Assembly (NCBI RefSeq): GCF_032399705.1
Contig: NZ_CP135922.1
Location: 2,976,001 to 3,040,000 of the forward strand
DNA: 64,000 bases
Source of the DNA: Paenibacillus sp. BIC5C1
Lineage (GTDB): Bacteria > Bacillota > Bacilli > Paenibacillales > Paenibacillaceae
Direction: 5' to 3'
Shown: positions 34,667 through 44,091 of the stretch, piece after piece
Layout: each line of letters begins with the position of its first letter
Numbering within the stretch: position 1 is the stretch's first letter
Notes under the pieces: generated by a model
The model's input: the letters and a program-made list of their open reading frames with translations, nothing else
What the model was told of the DNA's origin: nothing
Databases searched by the model: none
Translations under genes and position numbers: made by a program

Positions 34667-36433
34667 CTACTGGTTTTTGATCCATAGTTTGGAGATATCC
34701 ATGAACCCAAACTCAGCGGTATGAAGACCAAACAGACTTTGATTAAGCAATGCTTTTTTATTCATGTGGCAGCCATACAATATCCAGCAGTTATCACGGA
34801 GCAAATCCTCAGCTTCGTTAAGCAGCGATGACCTTTGTTCTTCATTCTGCTGTAGGAAATTCTCCATTTTTCGATAGAATACGGACTGTAAATCAGGTGA
34901 TAAACAAATATGAAAATAGTTACGTTTGTTGATGAAGAAATTAATCATGCCAAATTGCCAGTCATCTTCCAAAACTTCTTCTGCGATAATTAGGTCGGCT
35001 TCGCTTGTTTCCCTCACATTGGGAAATTCAACGAAGGGTTGCAACTCAATACATAAACCAATGCTTGCTCCGCGTTGTTTAAGCCAATCTGCTTCTTTTT
35101 GGTCTTTAGCTACAGTATACGCAAGGATGATTTTTTCTCCCCGGTATCCGCTGCTGTGCAGGAGGTCACGTGCATCCTCAAGAGAAGACTCGCGCCAAGC
35201 GTGCTCCGCGCTTTTCCAGGGAAGAAAGCTGTTTGCCGGTGTAATTCGATTGCTGCCCAGTTCCCTCACCAAAGCGACTGGATCGAAAACCATTCGCATG
35301 GCTTGCCGAAATTCCAGTTGATGATGAATACCGATTTTACGAAAATTAATCAGCATGTATCGGCATCCTGTTGCTGGATAATCAACACTGTTACTCCCCG
35401 TCTCGTCTGCAGCCAATTTCAGTCGGTCTGTTCCCGGCAATTCATAATGACGTTCATATGGACCCAGATTCGGGACAAACCAAATATCTACTCGATCCAG
35501 ATGAGGGCGGATTCCATAATAGGCATCGAATGCGCTTATTGTCAGCACCGTTTCATTTATTTCATTGATCCGAAAAGGTCCGGTACCGATCAATTGTTGG
35601 GATACATCGACATCATAGGGGAGAATCGTCATTGAGACACAACTAAGCAAGTTCAGGAAAAAACGATTAGGCCGACTTAGATAAAAACGAATGCAGTAAT
35701 CCCCGACAACTTCGGTACGCTCAATATCACGGTATAGCCAAATGAATGGACTGTCTACAGTGCACAAGCGTTGCAATGTAGCTTGGACATCTAGGGATGT
35801 CATTACCCGACCATGGTGGAATCGCACACCTTTGCGAAGATAGAAAATCCAAACTCTTTGATCCTCGTTGTACTCCCACATATGCGCCAGATCCGGCAGG
35901 AAGGTTCCTGTTTTGGCGTCATAGGTAATTAGCGTGCTGCATACCTGCCCAAGCAGATAGGTTTCAAAAGCAGTGTACACAAAGGCAGGGTCCAGCTCTG
36001 ACAATCTTCGTGACCTTACCATGCGAAGCACGTCCTGACCGGAAGAGCTCTCGGCATGACTGTGGAATCCCATCTGTTTATTTAATGAATTCAGCAGCCG
36101 TTCCCGGAGAGCGTCGTTCTTCTCTGTGCTGCCAATCAACTCGATCGCTTCCTTCATTTTACCTCTGCCCATGAGTTCCAAAAAGCTCTCCTCGAGCGCC
36201 TCATTCACACTGCGCAGCAATGTCATTTCAGAATGATGTCCCCGGCCTCGCCCAGGCTGCCAGTGAATAAAGCTTTGTTCTTCCAGCTTGCGCAGAATAA
36301 ACTTCACGTTTCGTGGAGTGCAGCATAGGGCGGCGGAAAGACTTTCGATCGTTACCGGAACCGCTTCATGAAATTGAAGAGAAAGTTCTTTTGCTGTGGC
36401 GAGACGCAGATAGTGAGTTGTTGCTGTATCCAT
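34667..36433 (-). CDS. SgrR-family regulator (HTH plus solute-binding domain)
   Basis: The 588-residue protein has an N-terminal winged-helix region (about 1-115; LSAALCCTPRNVKFILRKLEEQSFIHWQPGRGRGHHSEM). A family-5 solute-binding domain follows (about 150-480; LDPAFVYTAFETYLLGQVCSTLITYD and LAHMWEYNEDQRVWIFYLRKGVRFHHG). This is the architecture of SgrR, the E. coli regulator of sugar-phosphate stress, in which the binding-protein fold senses a small molecule in the cytoplasm. No signal peptide is present, as expected. ATG 36433 follows AAGGAG by 8 nt; a 42-residue in-frame upstream extension is unsupported. It is divergent from an MFS transporter, its likely target. Confidence 0.9.
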   Translation of the reverse strand: MDTATTHYLRLATAKELSLQFHEAVPVTIESLSAALCCTPRNVKFILRKLEEQSFIHWQPGRGRGHHSEMTLLRSVNEALEESFLELMGRGKMKEAIELIGSTEKNDALRERLLNSLNKQMGFHSHAESSSGQDVLRMVRSRRLSELDPAFVYTAFETYLLGQVCSTLITYDAKTGTFLPDLAHMWEYNEDQRVWIFYLRKGVRFHHGRVMTSLDVQATLQRLCTVDSPFIWLYRDIERTEVVGDYCIRFYLSRPNRFFLNLLSCVSMTILPYDVDVSQQLIGTGPFRINEINETVLTISAFDAYYGIRPHLDRVDIWFVPNLGPYERHYELPGTDRLKLAADETGSNSVDYPATGCRYMLINFRKIGIHHQLEFRQAMRMVFDPVALVRELGSNRITPANSFLPWKSAEHAWRESSLEDARDLLHSSGYRGEKIILAYTVAKDQKEADWLKQRGASIGLCIELQPFVEFPNVRETSEADLIIAEEVLEDDWQFGMINFFINKRNYFHICLSPDLQSVFYRKMENFLQQNEEQRSSLLNEAEDLLRDNCWILYGCHMNKKALLNQSLFGLHTAEFGFMDISKLWIKNQ

Positions 36434-36493
36434 ATGAATGTGCTCCTTCATAAAAGGTGAAATGTGTTCGCGTTTTCTTACACTTTTATTTCC

Positions 36494-36524
36494 CCCTTTG
36501 ATCCATACAATTATACATAAAGGG
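36494..36524. promoter_or_regulatory. Candidate SgrR-like operator
   Basis: CCCTTT (36494-36499) and AAAGGG (36519-36524) form an inverted repeat in the 148-bp region between the divergent regulator and MFS genes. AT-rich sequence containing TACAAT and TATACAT lies between the arms, so binding would cover promoter elements. Confidence 0.35.
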
Positions 36525-36581
36525 ATAGGGCAAAGGTAGCCCATCTGAGACAAAAACATCTAGAACAGGAGAACCATACGC

Positions 36582-37802
36582 ATGAAGCAGCATTTACGTC
36601 AAATTCACCCTTTAGCCTGGACAATCATTGTTGGAACGATGTTTGGACGTCTCGTTACGTCCATGAGCATCCCGTTTTTATCCATTTATCTGACTCAGGT
36701 ACTGGGAGCTACACCCACACAGACTGGAATTACCGTCGCGGTCAGTTCTCTGGCGGGGGTTATGGTCAGCTTTTATGGAGGTTATATTTCCGATCGGATC
36801 GGCCGTAAAGTGGTCATGATGATCTCCGTATTTGGCTGGGCCTGTGTTTTCTTTATCTTTTCAGCAGCTGAGCATCTGTGGGTATTTTTTGTGGCCAATA
36901 CGTTAAACGGTTTATGCCGCGCCGTGTTTGAGCCCACTTCACGTGCACTTCTATCGGATATTACTCCACCGCAAAATAAACTGCTTGTCTTCAATCTCAG
37001 ATATGCGGCTATTAATCTGGGTGTTGTGTTTGGACCGATTATCGGTCTTCAGCTTGGATCAGCGGAGTCTACATTTCCGTTCATGATCTCCGGGTTGGTA
37101 TATATCGTTTACGGCTTGGTTTTGTTCCTGCAATTTCGATTGCAGCGTGCAAATCTGCCGGAACATGTTCAGGTCGCAGCACCTCGTTTACGAGATGCAC
37201 TGGCTACTACGGGACGCGACCGTGTATTTTTGCCAGTACTTATCGGAACTACGTTTTGCGTACTCGGGTATGGGCACTTTAGCTCGACCTTGGCTCAGTA
37301 TGTGGCCCAGAATCCTCTCTTTGAACATGGAAGTCAAGTGTTTTCCTATATGCTTTCACTCAATGCGTTGACTGTGCTTGTAATCCAATTCCCGATTGTG
37401 CGAGTGGCCAGCAAATTCCCGCCAGTTGTACCCCTCATACTTGGAAACGTGCTGGTCGCAACAAGTCTGTTCCTATTTGGCATAGCTGAAGGTGTTATGC
37501 TGCTGATGATCAGTGTCATTCTGTTCACCATTGGGGAAGTGCTCATGTTCACCATGATGGATATGCTGATTGACCGTATTGCCAAACCTGAATGGAAAGG
37601 GACCTACTTTGGCACGATTGGATTCAATAACTTGGGGAGCGTCATGGCACCGATTCTTGGAGGGCTCCTATTAACCCAATTTGGGACGGGGAATGGTCTG
37701 TTCGTTTTTGTACCGCTGGCACTGACCACTGCACTTGGACTGCCTTTTCTTATCGTAGCGCATAAGCGCCTTGTCGTCAGGGAGAGGGAAGTTAATGTTT
37801 AA
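36582..37802 (+). CDS. MFS transporter
   Basis: The 406-residue protein has 12 predicted helices. The MFS motif A lies between helices 2 and 3 (GGYISDRIGRKVVMM) and a second one in helices 8-9. It resembles the bacterial DHA1 exporters (LNGLCRAVFEPTSRALLSDITPP). The divergent SgrR-like regulator suggests a regulator-transporter pair comparable to SgrR and the sugar exporter SetA in enterics (known pairing; application here is inference). The substrate is unknown. Confidence 0.92.
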   Translation: MKQHLRQIHPLAWTIIVGTMFGRLVTSMSIPFLSIYLTQVLGATPTQTGITVAVSSLAGVMVSFYGGYISDRIGRKVVMMISVFGWACVFFIFSAAEHLWVFFVANTLNGLCRAVFEPTSRALLSDITPPQNKLLVFNLRYAAINLGVVFGPIIGLQLGSAESTFPFMISGLVYIVYGLVLFLQFRLQRANLPEHVQVAAPRLRDALATTGRDRVFLPVLIGTTFCVLGYGHFSSTLAQYVAQNPLFEHGSQVFSYMLSLNALTVLVIQFPIVRVASKFPPVVPLILGNVLVATSLFLFGIAEGVMLLMISVILFTIGEVLMFTMMDMLIDRIAKPEWKGTYFGTIGFNNLGSVMAPILGGLLLTQFGTGNGLFVFVPLALTTALGLPFLIVAHKRLVVREREVNV

Positions 37803-37897
37803 TCTCAGAGAAATTCCCTATCTGGGTTATGATCGTTGAAATCGCTGCATATGATGTTCAGTGTCATGAAGGAAATAACAATTAAGTTAATATTATC

Positions 37898-37926
37898 TTG
37901 ACGGATTACAGTGGAGCGAATACAAT
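37898..37926 (+). promoter_or_regulatory. Strong sigma-A promoter with no adjacent gene
   Basis: TTGACG (37898-37903), exactly 17 bp, TACAAT (37921-37926). Start near 37933 is expected. No coding sequence of size lies between it and the terminator-like elements downstream. The next gene starts at 38285. Confidence 0.75.
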
Positions 37927-37932
37927 AAACAA

Positions 37933-38034
37933 CAAATATGTGTGACGGGTGGTTAAGATGAACATGTTCCAGACAGGGCGCATTCTGAATCGATAACTGA
38001 ATACGCATGAGCAAGTGACTTAACCAATTTTTTT
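37933..38034 (+). ncRNA. Candidate structured RNA ending in a U-run
   Basis: TGGTTAAG (37950-37957) pairs perfectly with CTTAACCA (38019-38026), followed by seven T (38028-38034). Inside this closing stem are a small hairpin GAA/TTC (37960-37969) and a stem GCGCATTC / GAATACGC (37978-37985 with 37999-38006, one mismatch). The RNA would be about 100 nt from the promoter to the U-run. A 12-codon frame (ATG 37958 to TAA 37996) lies in it without a convincing ribosome binding site. It could be a small RNA or an attenuator leader for the sulfotransferase gene. It does not match any riboswitch class I know. Confidence 0.5.
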
Positions 38035-38151
38035 GTGTTGGCGTTTGGACAGTCATGTTTGTGCACCCCTGTCGTGGACGCTCATCATTATTGCGTGCAG
38101 AGGAGAAATCCGGAAACGCTTCTTATTTCATATGGTTCTCTTATTGTTACA

Positions 38152-38188
38152 AGCTGTAGATGAACATTAGTTCATCTATGGCTTTTTT
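38152..38188 (+). terminator. Second intrinsic terminator upstream of the sulfotransferase gene
   Basis: AGCTGTAGATGAAC, loop ATTA, GTTCATCTATGGCT, then a run of six T. Between 38035 and 38151 I see further weak pairing (GCGT...ACAG with CTGT...ACGC, about 38042-38092) but no gene. A frame of 34 codons from 38056 lacks a ribosome binding site. Confidence 0.85.
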
Positions 38189-38284
38189 GCATGCATTCCA
38201 CCCAATTTGTTGCACATGGAAGGGAGATTTTGTAGTGCTTTTTGGTGGGGAATCACCCCTAAGGGGAGAAAGAGAGGCAGCAAT

Positions 38285-39016
38285 ATGAAACGACCTACTC
38301 AAAGTTATACCATATGGTTTTCTCAACGAACCGGCAGTACTCTGCTGGGTGAAGCCTTAAGTTCTACGGGTGTCGCAGGATATCCGAGTGAGTGGCTGCA
38401 TTATCAGCATAAGAGTCCAGACACATTAAAGCGTGAAGATCTGGAGCAGATCTGGGATCAGGGTACAACATCGAACGGAGTATTCGGAATCAAAATTAAT
38501 TTTGAACAACGATGGATAGACGCATTCCGCAGTCTCTATAGTCTACCAACAGCGTTATCGCGTGCTGAGGTATGGAGTACGGGCTTTCCAAATTGCACAA
38601 AGCATATTTACATGACGCGTCGCAACAAAGTCAGATTGGCTGTGTCATGGTGGAGAGCCATTGTCTCGGGTGAATGGCACCGCAAGCACGGAGACAGCCC
38701 CCAGTTACAAGATATTGCAGATCAATATAACTTTGATGCGATTAAACACCTGCTTGTGGAGAGTAATATGTGCGAAGCTGCCATTGAAGATTTTCTGTCC
38801 GAGTCAGGTATTGTGCCGTTGACAATTGTTTATGAGGATTTTATACAAGATTACGAAGGGACCGTCATGAAAGTGCTAGCGTTTTTGGATGTTCAAACTG
38901 ACGGTGTAATCGTATCGCCCCCGTTCTTTGACCAGATTGCAGACGAGATTTCTGAACAATGGGTGCAAAGATTTCGGGAAGAATGCCAGAGGGATTGGGA
39001 GAATGTTAAATGGTAA
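38285..39016 (+). CDS. Stf0-type sulfotransferase
   Basis: The 243-residue protein opens with the PAPS 5'-phosphosulfate loop SYTIWFSQRTGSTLLGEAL (residues 7-25). It continues with GYPSEWLHY, a 3'-phosphate-binding region (YMTRRNKVRLAVSWWRA, about 113-129) and IVYEDFIQDYEGTV. These are marks of the Stf0 family, known from mycobacterial trehalose 2-sulfotransferase. It would move a sulfate group from PAPS to a sugar or lipid acceptor in the cytoplasm. ATG 38285 follows an AGAGAGG box. It lies 97 bp after a terminator and before a heterodimeric ABC exporter. Export of a sulfated product is a possible but unproven link. Confidence 0.9.
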   Translation: MKRPTQSYTIWFSQRTGSTLLGEALSSTGVAGYPSEWLHYQHKSPDTLKREDLEQIWDQGTTSNGVFGIKINFEQRWIDAFRSLYSLPTALSRAEVWSTGFPNCTKHIYMTRRNKVRLAVSWWRAIVSGEWHRKHGDSPQLQDIADQYNFDAIKHLLVESNMCEAAIEDFLSESGIVPLTIVYEDFIQDYEGTVMKVLAFLDVQTDGVIVSPPFFDQIADEISEQWVQRFREECQRDWENVKW

Positions 39017-39153
39017 ACACACTTGGTAAGATTCATCCACGGGTAGGAAATGTTGCATTTATTGTTATTATGTATGATTCATCTTAGTGAGGAAGCAAAA
39101 TGCTTTGAATCACCAAAATCAAATAGAAATGTTATACGAAGGGGTGAGGGGCT

Positions 39154-40899
39154 ATGCCCAAAACAGAGAAACGCTCCATGTCCTGGCTGCTGCAATATCT
39201 AAAACCAGTCAAAGGCCGATTGGCCATACTTATGGTGATGTTGCTAACTTCAACAGGACTGCAGCTCCTAAATCCACAGATTATCAAACGATTCATCGAT
39301 ACAGCGGCAAGTGGGGGAATCCTTTCTAACCTGATCCAGCTTGCGGGATTGTTTCTGATTGTTGCCATCGTCAATCAATTGATTACTGTAGCTGTCAGTT
39401 ATCTGGGGAATGACGTGGCCTGGCGAGCAACGAACCGATTACGGGGAGATCTCCTGAAGCATTGTCTGCGTCTCGATATGCGGTTTCATAATGTAAAGAC
39501 GCCGGGAGAGATGATCGAACGGGTGGATGGTGATGTGACGAGTATCTCCAACTTCTTCGCGATGTTCATTGTGCAGGTGGTGGGGAGCTTTGTCTTGCTT
39601 GCCGGAATTCTTGGATTTATGTTCACTGTCAACGTACCGATTGCGATCGTCATGACGGTGTTTACATTATTATCGATTCTGTTTATGGTGTTCATTCGGA
39701 ATCTGGGAGTAAACTCTTCCAAAAATGAGCGGGAAGCGAGTGCATCTTTGTTCGGATTAATTGAAGAGCGTATTGCGGGAATTGAAGATGTTCAAGCGAA
39801 CGGGCATGTCCCGTATGTAATGAATCGTTTTTATCGCACGATGCGTGTTGTATTTCAAAAAGGAAGGAAAGCCTGGCTGCTTCGGGTGATTCCATGGAAT
39901 ACAACAGTCATTCTGTTCGCACTTGCAGTCACGGCGGTACTTCTGCTCGGTGTTCATTACTACATGCAAGGCATCATCAGCATCGGAACTCTGTTTCTGA
40001 TATATCAATACACTCAGATGCTTAATGATCCGATTGAGATGTTGGGTGATCAGGTTCAAGAGTTTCAGAAGGCGAAATCAGGTATGCTTCGTTCGAGAGA
40101 ACTGTTGTCTTTACGCAGCGAGATCGAAAACGGAAGAGAAGATGAGCTGCCAGAAGGGCCGCTTGGTCTGGAATTCAGACAGGTGAACTTCAGTTATAAC
40201 GAGGATAAACCTGTATTGCAGAATATTAACTTTGCCATTAAACCTGGCGAGCGGCTTGGCATCATCGGTCGTACGGGTAGTGGAAAATCAAGTCTCAGTC
40301 GGGTACTTCTGCGCCTGTACAATCTGGATAGCGGAACAATCCGTGTGGGTGGCAAAGATATTACAGAGCTTACCTTGCCTGCACTTTACCGCAGGGTTGG
40401 TATGGTTACGCAAGATGTACAGCTGTTCGATGGTACGTTGCGAGACAATTTAACGCTGTTCAACCAGGACGTCTCGGATCAGATCATTAAGGAGACAACG
40501 GATCGACTTGGATTAAGTCACTGGATTGAATCACAGCCCGCAGGGTTGGACACACATCTAAAAGCAGGCGGTTCTTCATTATCCGCTGGGGAAGCTCAAT
40601 TGTTTGCCCTGACGCGAGTATTTCTGACTGAACCTAGCCTGGTTATTCTCGATGAGCCTTCCTCACGGCTGGATGCCGCTACAGAGAGTATGCTTCAGTC
40701 TGCCATCGATCAGTTGATGAAGCAATGTACCGGAATTATTATTGCACATCGCCTGGCTACTTTGGAGAAGGTCGATCAGATCATGGTTCTGGGTGATGGC
40801 AAGGTACTGGAATTCGGAGCCAGAGAAGTACTCGCCAGCGATCCAGCCTCACATTATGCCAGATTGCTGATTACAGGGCGAGAGGAGGAATTGGCGTGA
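39154..40899 (+). CDS. ABC exporter half, first subunit of a heterodimer
   Basis: The 581-residue protein has six membrane helices followed by an ATPase domain (about 345-581): Walker [11 protein letters not shown]-loop [10 protein letters not shown], signature LSAGEAQ, Walker [10 protein letters not shown] with the catalytic Glu present, and His switch [10 protein letters not shown]. The signature is LSAGE, not LSGGQ. Its stop overlaps the next gene's GTG by 4 bp, so the two are coupled and form a pair like BmrC/BmrD or TM287/288. It starts 137 bp after the sulfotransferase gene. Confidence 0.94.
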   Translation: MPKTEKRSMSWLLQYLKPVKGRLAILMVMLLTSTGLQLLNPQIIKRFIDTAASGGILSNLIQLAGLFLIVAIVNQLITVAVSYLGNDVAWRATNRLRGDLLKHCLRLDMRFHNVKTPGEMIERVDGDVTSISNFFAMFIVQVVGSFVLLAGILGFMFTVNVPIAIVMTVFTLLSILFMVFIRNLGVNSSKNEREASASLFGLIEERIAGIEDVQANGHVPYVMNRFYRTMRVVFQKGRKAWLLRVIPWNTTVILFALAVTAVLLLGVHYYMQGIISIGTLFLIYQYTQMLNDPIEMLGDQVQEFQKAKSGMLRSRELLSLRSEIENGREDELPEGPLGLEFRQVNFSYNEDKPVLQNINFAIKPGERLGIIGRTGSGKSSLSRVLLRLYNLDSGTIRVGGKDITELTLPALYRRVGMVTQDVQLFDGTLRDNLTLFNQDVSDQIIKETTDRLGLSHWIESQPAGLDTHLKAGGSSLSAGEAQLFALTRVFLTEPSLVILDEPSSRLDAATESMLQSAIDQLMKQCTGIIIAHRLATLEKVDQIMVLGDGKVLEFGAREVLASDPASHYARLLITGREEELA

Positions 40900-42665
40900 A
40901 TGTAACCGGATTTATTGGCCGTTTGTTTCGATTCAGGCCTTTTCTATTTTTGATCAACGGATTGTCATGGTGCATATTCCATTCTTTGCCGCTGGCAATA
41001 GGGATCGGGATGCAGTGGTTTTTTGACCGGGCAACGGCGGGTTCCAGTGATTATATGTGGCTGGCAGCTCCGCTGATCTTCATTGCTTTGGTCAGAGCGG
41101 TAAGAGTAGGAACGTTTTTTGCCGCATTCTATGCATGGATCACGTATATCTACCATATTCAGGCCATTCTGCGTACCAATATGCTCGCTGGGATTATGCG
41201 CTGGCCAGGACGTAATCTGCCGGCCTCACCGGGGGAGGCGATGAGCCGCTTTCGAGATGATGTGGATGAAGTGGTTGAGTATATAGAATCCTGGGTGGAT
41301 TTCTGGGGACGGCTCGTGTTCGCCATCGTATCCATCGTCATCATGGCGAACATTAACTGGAAAATCACTCTCGTTGCGGTATTGCCGCTGGTAATCGTAA
41401 CGTTACTGAATAACTTGTCTGGTAATCGGGCTCGTCGATATGCACAGGTTAATCGTGAGTCGACAGGACGAATCACCAGTTTCATTGCTGAAACATTTGG
41501 AGCGGTGCAGGCACTGAAACTTGGGCAGGCAGAAGAGCATGTCTCTGCTCGTTTTAACAAACTGAATGAAGAACGTCGTCAAGCTGCACTCCGGGATAAT
41601 CTGTTCAAACAGTGGATGAGATCACTTAATCAGCATGTGCTCAGTATCTGTACAGGTCTCATTCTCCTGATGTGTGCAGCCGAGATGAAATCCGGCAATT
41701 TCACCGTAGGTAATTTTGCTTTGTTCACCAGTTATCTTGCCAATATTGGTTTTAGTATTTCATTGTTTGGCTATATGGTATTTCAACATAAACGGCTCAA
41801 AGTATCTTTTGACCGGATGCGAACCTTGTTTCGTCCTGGGGAAGAAGACCGGATCATGGATTTCAGAGAGACGTATCTAAATGAAGATCCGCCGGAGCTT
41901 CTTAATGAAGAGAGAGATCCCAAAGAGAAGCTAAGAGAGCTGGAGATCAGCAATCTGGCGTACCAATATCCTCAATCTGCAAATGGAATACAGGATATCA
42001 GCTTCCGTGTGAAGCGGGGACAGTTTCTGGTCATTACTGGACGGATCGGTTCTGGCAAGTCGACTCTGGTCCGCACACTTCTGGGACTGCTGCCCAAACA
42101 GGAGGGCACGATTCGTTGGAATGGTAAAGATGTAGACCCCGCTACCTTCCTGATGCCGCCCAGAGCAGCATATACGCCGCAAGTACCCCGACTGTTCAGT
42201 GATACGCTGAAAGAGAATATTGTTCAGGGTAAACAGGGCCGTACGGAAGTCACGCTTGCAAAAGCCATTCGTTTGGCTGTTATGGATAAGGATATTCAAA
42301 ACCTGGATCAAGGTCTCGAAACGTCCGTAGGTCCAAGAGGTGTGATGTTGTCTGGTGGTCAGATTCAACGTGCGGCTACCGGACGTATGCTGATGACGGA
42401 AGCAGATCTGTTCATCTTCGATGATCTGTCCAGTGCGTTGGATGTGGAAACCGAGCAACAGGTCTGGGAAGGCCTGTTCCAAGAACCAGATGTCACATGT
42501 ATTGCGGTGTCTCACCGCAGAGCAGCACTTGCGAAGGCAGATCATATCATCGTCATGAAGGATGGACGAATTGAGGCCGAAGGCAGCTTATCAGATTTGC
42601 TTGCTACTAATGAAGAGATGCAGCTGCTTTGGCAAGGTGAGCAAACACCGGTTAAAGTGGGATAG
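40896..42665 (+). CDS. ABC exporter half, second subunit of a heterodimer
   Basis: The 589-residue half-transporter has six membrane helices, then an ATPase domain with Walker [10 protein letters not shown], signature LSGGQIQ and Walker [10 protein letters not shown]. In Walker B Asp replaces the catalytic Glu; the His switch is VSHRRAAL. Together with the LSAGE signature of the partner this gives one degenerate and one standard ATP site, the usual asymmetry of heterodimeric exporters. Start is GTG 40896, overlapping the partner's stop. The cargo is unknown. Confidence 0.94.
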   Translation: MNVTGFIGRLFRFRPFLFLINGLSWCIFHSLPLAIGIGMQWFFDRATAGSSDYMWLAAPLIFIALVRAVRVGTFFAAFYAWITYIYHIQAILRTNMLAGIMRWPGRNLPASPGEAMSRFRDDVDEVVEYIESWVDFWGRLVFAIVSIVIMANINWKITLVAVLPLVIVTLLNNLSGNRARRYAQVNRESTGRITSFIAETFGAVQALKLGQAEEHVSARFNKLNEERRQAALRDNLFKQWMRSLNQHVLSICTGLILLMCAAEMKSGNFTVGNFALFTSYLANIGFSISLFGYMVFQHKRLKVSFDRMRTLFRPGEEDRIMDFRETYLNEDPPELLNEERDPKEKLRELEISNLAYQYPQSANGIQDISFRVKRGQFLVITGRIGSGKSTLVRTLLGLLPKQEGTIRWNGKDVDPATFLMPPRAAYTPQVPRLFSDTLKENIVQGKQGRTEVTLAKAIRLAVMDKDIQNLDQGLETSVGPRGVMLSGGQIQRAATGRMLMTEADLFIFDDLSSALDVETEQQVWEGLFQEPDVTCIAVSHRRAALAKADHIIVMKDGRIEAEGSLSDLLATNEEMQLLWQGEQTPVKVG

Positions 42666-42691
42666 AATAAGGTATACGATATATAACAAAT

Positions 42692-42751
42692 AATAAAAGC
42701 CGTACAGACAACTCTTCTTTTGAAAGAGTTAAGATCTGTACGGCTTTTATT
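42692..42751. terminator. Bidirectional terminator
   Basis: AATAAAAGCCGTACAGA pairs with TCTGTACGGCTTTTATT, enclosing a second hairpin AACTCTT/AAGAGTT. It lies between the convergent ABC exporter and ctaB genes. Confidence 0.92.
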
Positions 42752-42771
42752 ATTGCTCATTTGGTCAATCT

Positions 42772-43704
42772 TTATTTGATCAGCGGCGCAATTAATGAAT
42801 ACGCAATAATGACCAGGAAGATGATCGTAATGTGGTTTATGGAGAAAATAAACATTTTATGTGACCATTTCTTCGTTTCTTTCTTATCGAAGGTTGCCAC
42901 ACTAAGGATAAGCCATGCCAAACTTACCAGAAACGCAACAATGGCAATGAACGGACTCATCGGCCAGAACAAGAAGCTGGAGAATAACAACAATACCAGA
43001 TAAACATTTGTCTGGATGTATGTTCGTCTGATTCCTTTTACAACAGGAAGCATGGGAACGCCAGCCGCTTTGTACTCATCAAATCTCCGGATGGCAATGC
43101 CATAGAAGTGAGGCATCTGCCACAACAGCATGGTAACAACCAAAGCCCAAATTTCATAATGACCCAGTTCTGGGGAAATAGCTGCCCAACCAATGAGTGG
43201 AGGAACAGCGCCTGAAAGACTCCCTACTTCCGTATTGTATACCGTTGTCCGCTTGGTCCACATCGTATAAGGGAACACGTACAACAACAGTCCCAATATG
43301 CCGAATACGGCAGCCGAAGGGGAAGCGATATACAACATGATGCCCCCGATAATCGTAATGGCAATACCGAGGATCAAACCTGTTTTGGTATCAACACGAC
43401 CCGTTACCGTTGGACGTGTTTTGGTGCGCTCCATGATCGCATCGATATCCCGATCATACAAATTGTTAAACACCCCCGCCGCTCCGATAATCAGGGAAGA
43501 CCCGATGACAGAGAGGATAATGGGTACAATATTAGCTAAGATAGATGCATCAAATACATACAAAGCCAAACTTAAACCGGCAAACATGGCGATCAGATTG
43601 GATTTGATAATTCCGATCTTGATCGTATCAAAAAATACTTTCGGAATCGAGCTAGTATACTCCAGGCTGATTTCGGGCCGTGCCCCTTTATTCAATGTTT
43701 TCAA
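42772..43704 (-). CDS. ctaB: Protoheme IX farnesyltransferase (heme O synthase)
   Basis: The 310-residue UbiA-family membrane enzyme has about nine helices. The two Asp-rich prenyl-diphosphate sites are NNLYDRDIDAIMERTKTRP (about residues 81-99) and DEYKAAGVPML (about 208-218). It adds a farnesyl chain to heme B to make heme O for terminal oxidases. It stands alone on the minus strand, away from other cytochrome oxidase genes. On the plus strand an unrelated leader RNA and flavoprotein gene begin upstream of it. Confidence 0.95.
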   Translation of the reverse strand: MKTLNKGARPEISLEYTSSIPKVFFDTIKIGIIKSNLIAMFAGLSLALYVFDASILANIVPIILSVIGSSLIIGAAGVFNNLYDRDIDAIMERTKTRPTVTGRVDTKTGLILGIAITIIGGIMLYIASPSAAVFGILGLLLYVFPYTMWTKRTTVYNTEVGSLSGAVPPLIGWAAISPELGHYEIWALVVTMLLWQMPHFYGIAIRRFDEYKAAGVPMLPVVKGIRRTYIQTNVYLVLLLFSSFLFWPMSPFIAIVAFLVSLAWLILSVATFDKKETKKWSHKMFIFSINHITIIFLVIIAYSLIAPLIK

Positions 43705-43918
43705 GAACTCACTTCCTATATCTATACTTATATATCTCGTGTTTTTATTATAGCATTCAATACACTATGTGAATAAATTAACGATTTAGTATTTAAAATA
43801 ATGTCATTTGATTGTGAACAATTTAAAAACAAGGTTTTTTTTAATTGTTAAAAATGATTTTCTGTGATACAGGTCATTGAAGTTGAGCAGCAGCAATAAC
43901 GAGAAAAGAAAATTTTTC

Positions 43919-43947
43919 TTGCATAATGAATTTTATTTGTTTATTGT
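43919..43947 (+). promoter_or_regulatory. Candidate promoter of the flavoprotein leader
   Basis: TTGCAT (43919-43924), 17 bp, TATTGT (43942-43947). Transcription would start near 43954, just at the foot of the leader structure. The stretch 43705-43918 is AT-rich and I see no gene in it. Confidence 0.5.
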
Positions 43948-43954
43948 AGATATA

Positions 43955-44049
43955 AGAGGTCTTTAATGGTATGATTGATTTCTTCTTGCATTGTTTCTAT
44001 TAGAGAACAGCTGTAAGCGGCAAGATGTAATCAGGATAGACCTTTTTTT
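43955..44049 (+). ncRNA. Candidate structured 5' leader with terminator-like end
   Basis: The RNA can form one long, interrupted hairpin. AGGTCT (43957-43962) pairs with AGACCT (44038-44043). TGATT (43976-43980) pairs with AATCA (44029-44033). A symmetric 3x3 internal loop follows, then TCTTGC (43984-43989) pairs with GCAAGA (44020-44025), and an inner GTTTCT/AGAGAAC hairpin sits at 43993-44008. It ends in seven T (44043-44049), 42 bp before the ATG of the flavoprotein gene. This is the layout of a transcription attenuator or riboswitch. It does not match a class I know. Confidence 0.5.
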
Positions 44050-44091
44050 GTATCAATAAAGGATATTAAATATCTGGAAAGGGTGTTAAAT

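Noticed and set aside
37805..38056. Open frame of 83 codons on the minus strand in the 37.8-38.3 kb gap
   Set aside because: No ribosome binding site, no recognisable composition, and it crosses a strong plus-strand promoter and structured RNA.
43863..43878. TGTGA-N6-TCATT resembling an Fnr/Crp box between ctaB and the flavoprotein gene
   Set aside because: Only one half-site is perfect and it lies well upstream of the likely promoter; too weak to list as a site.
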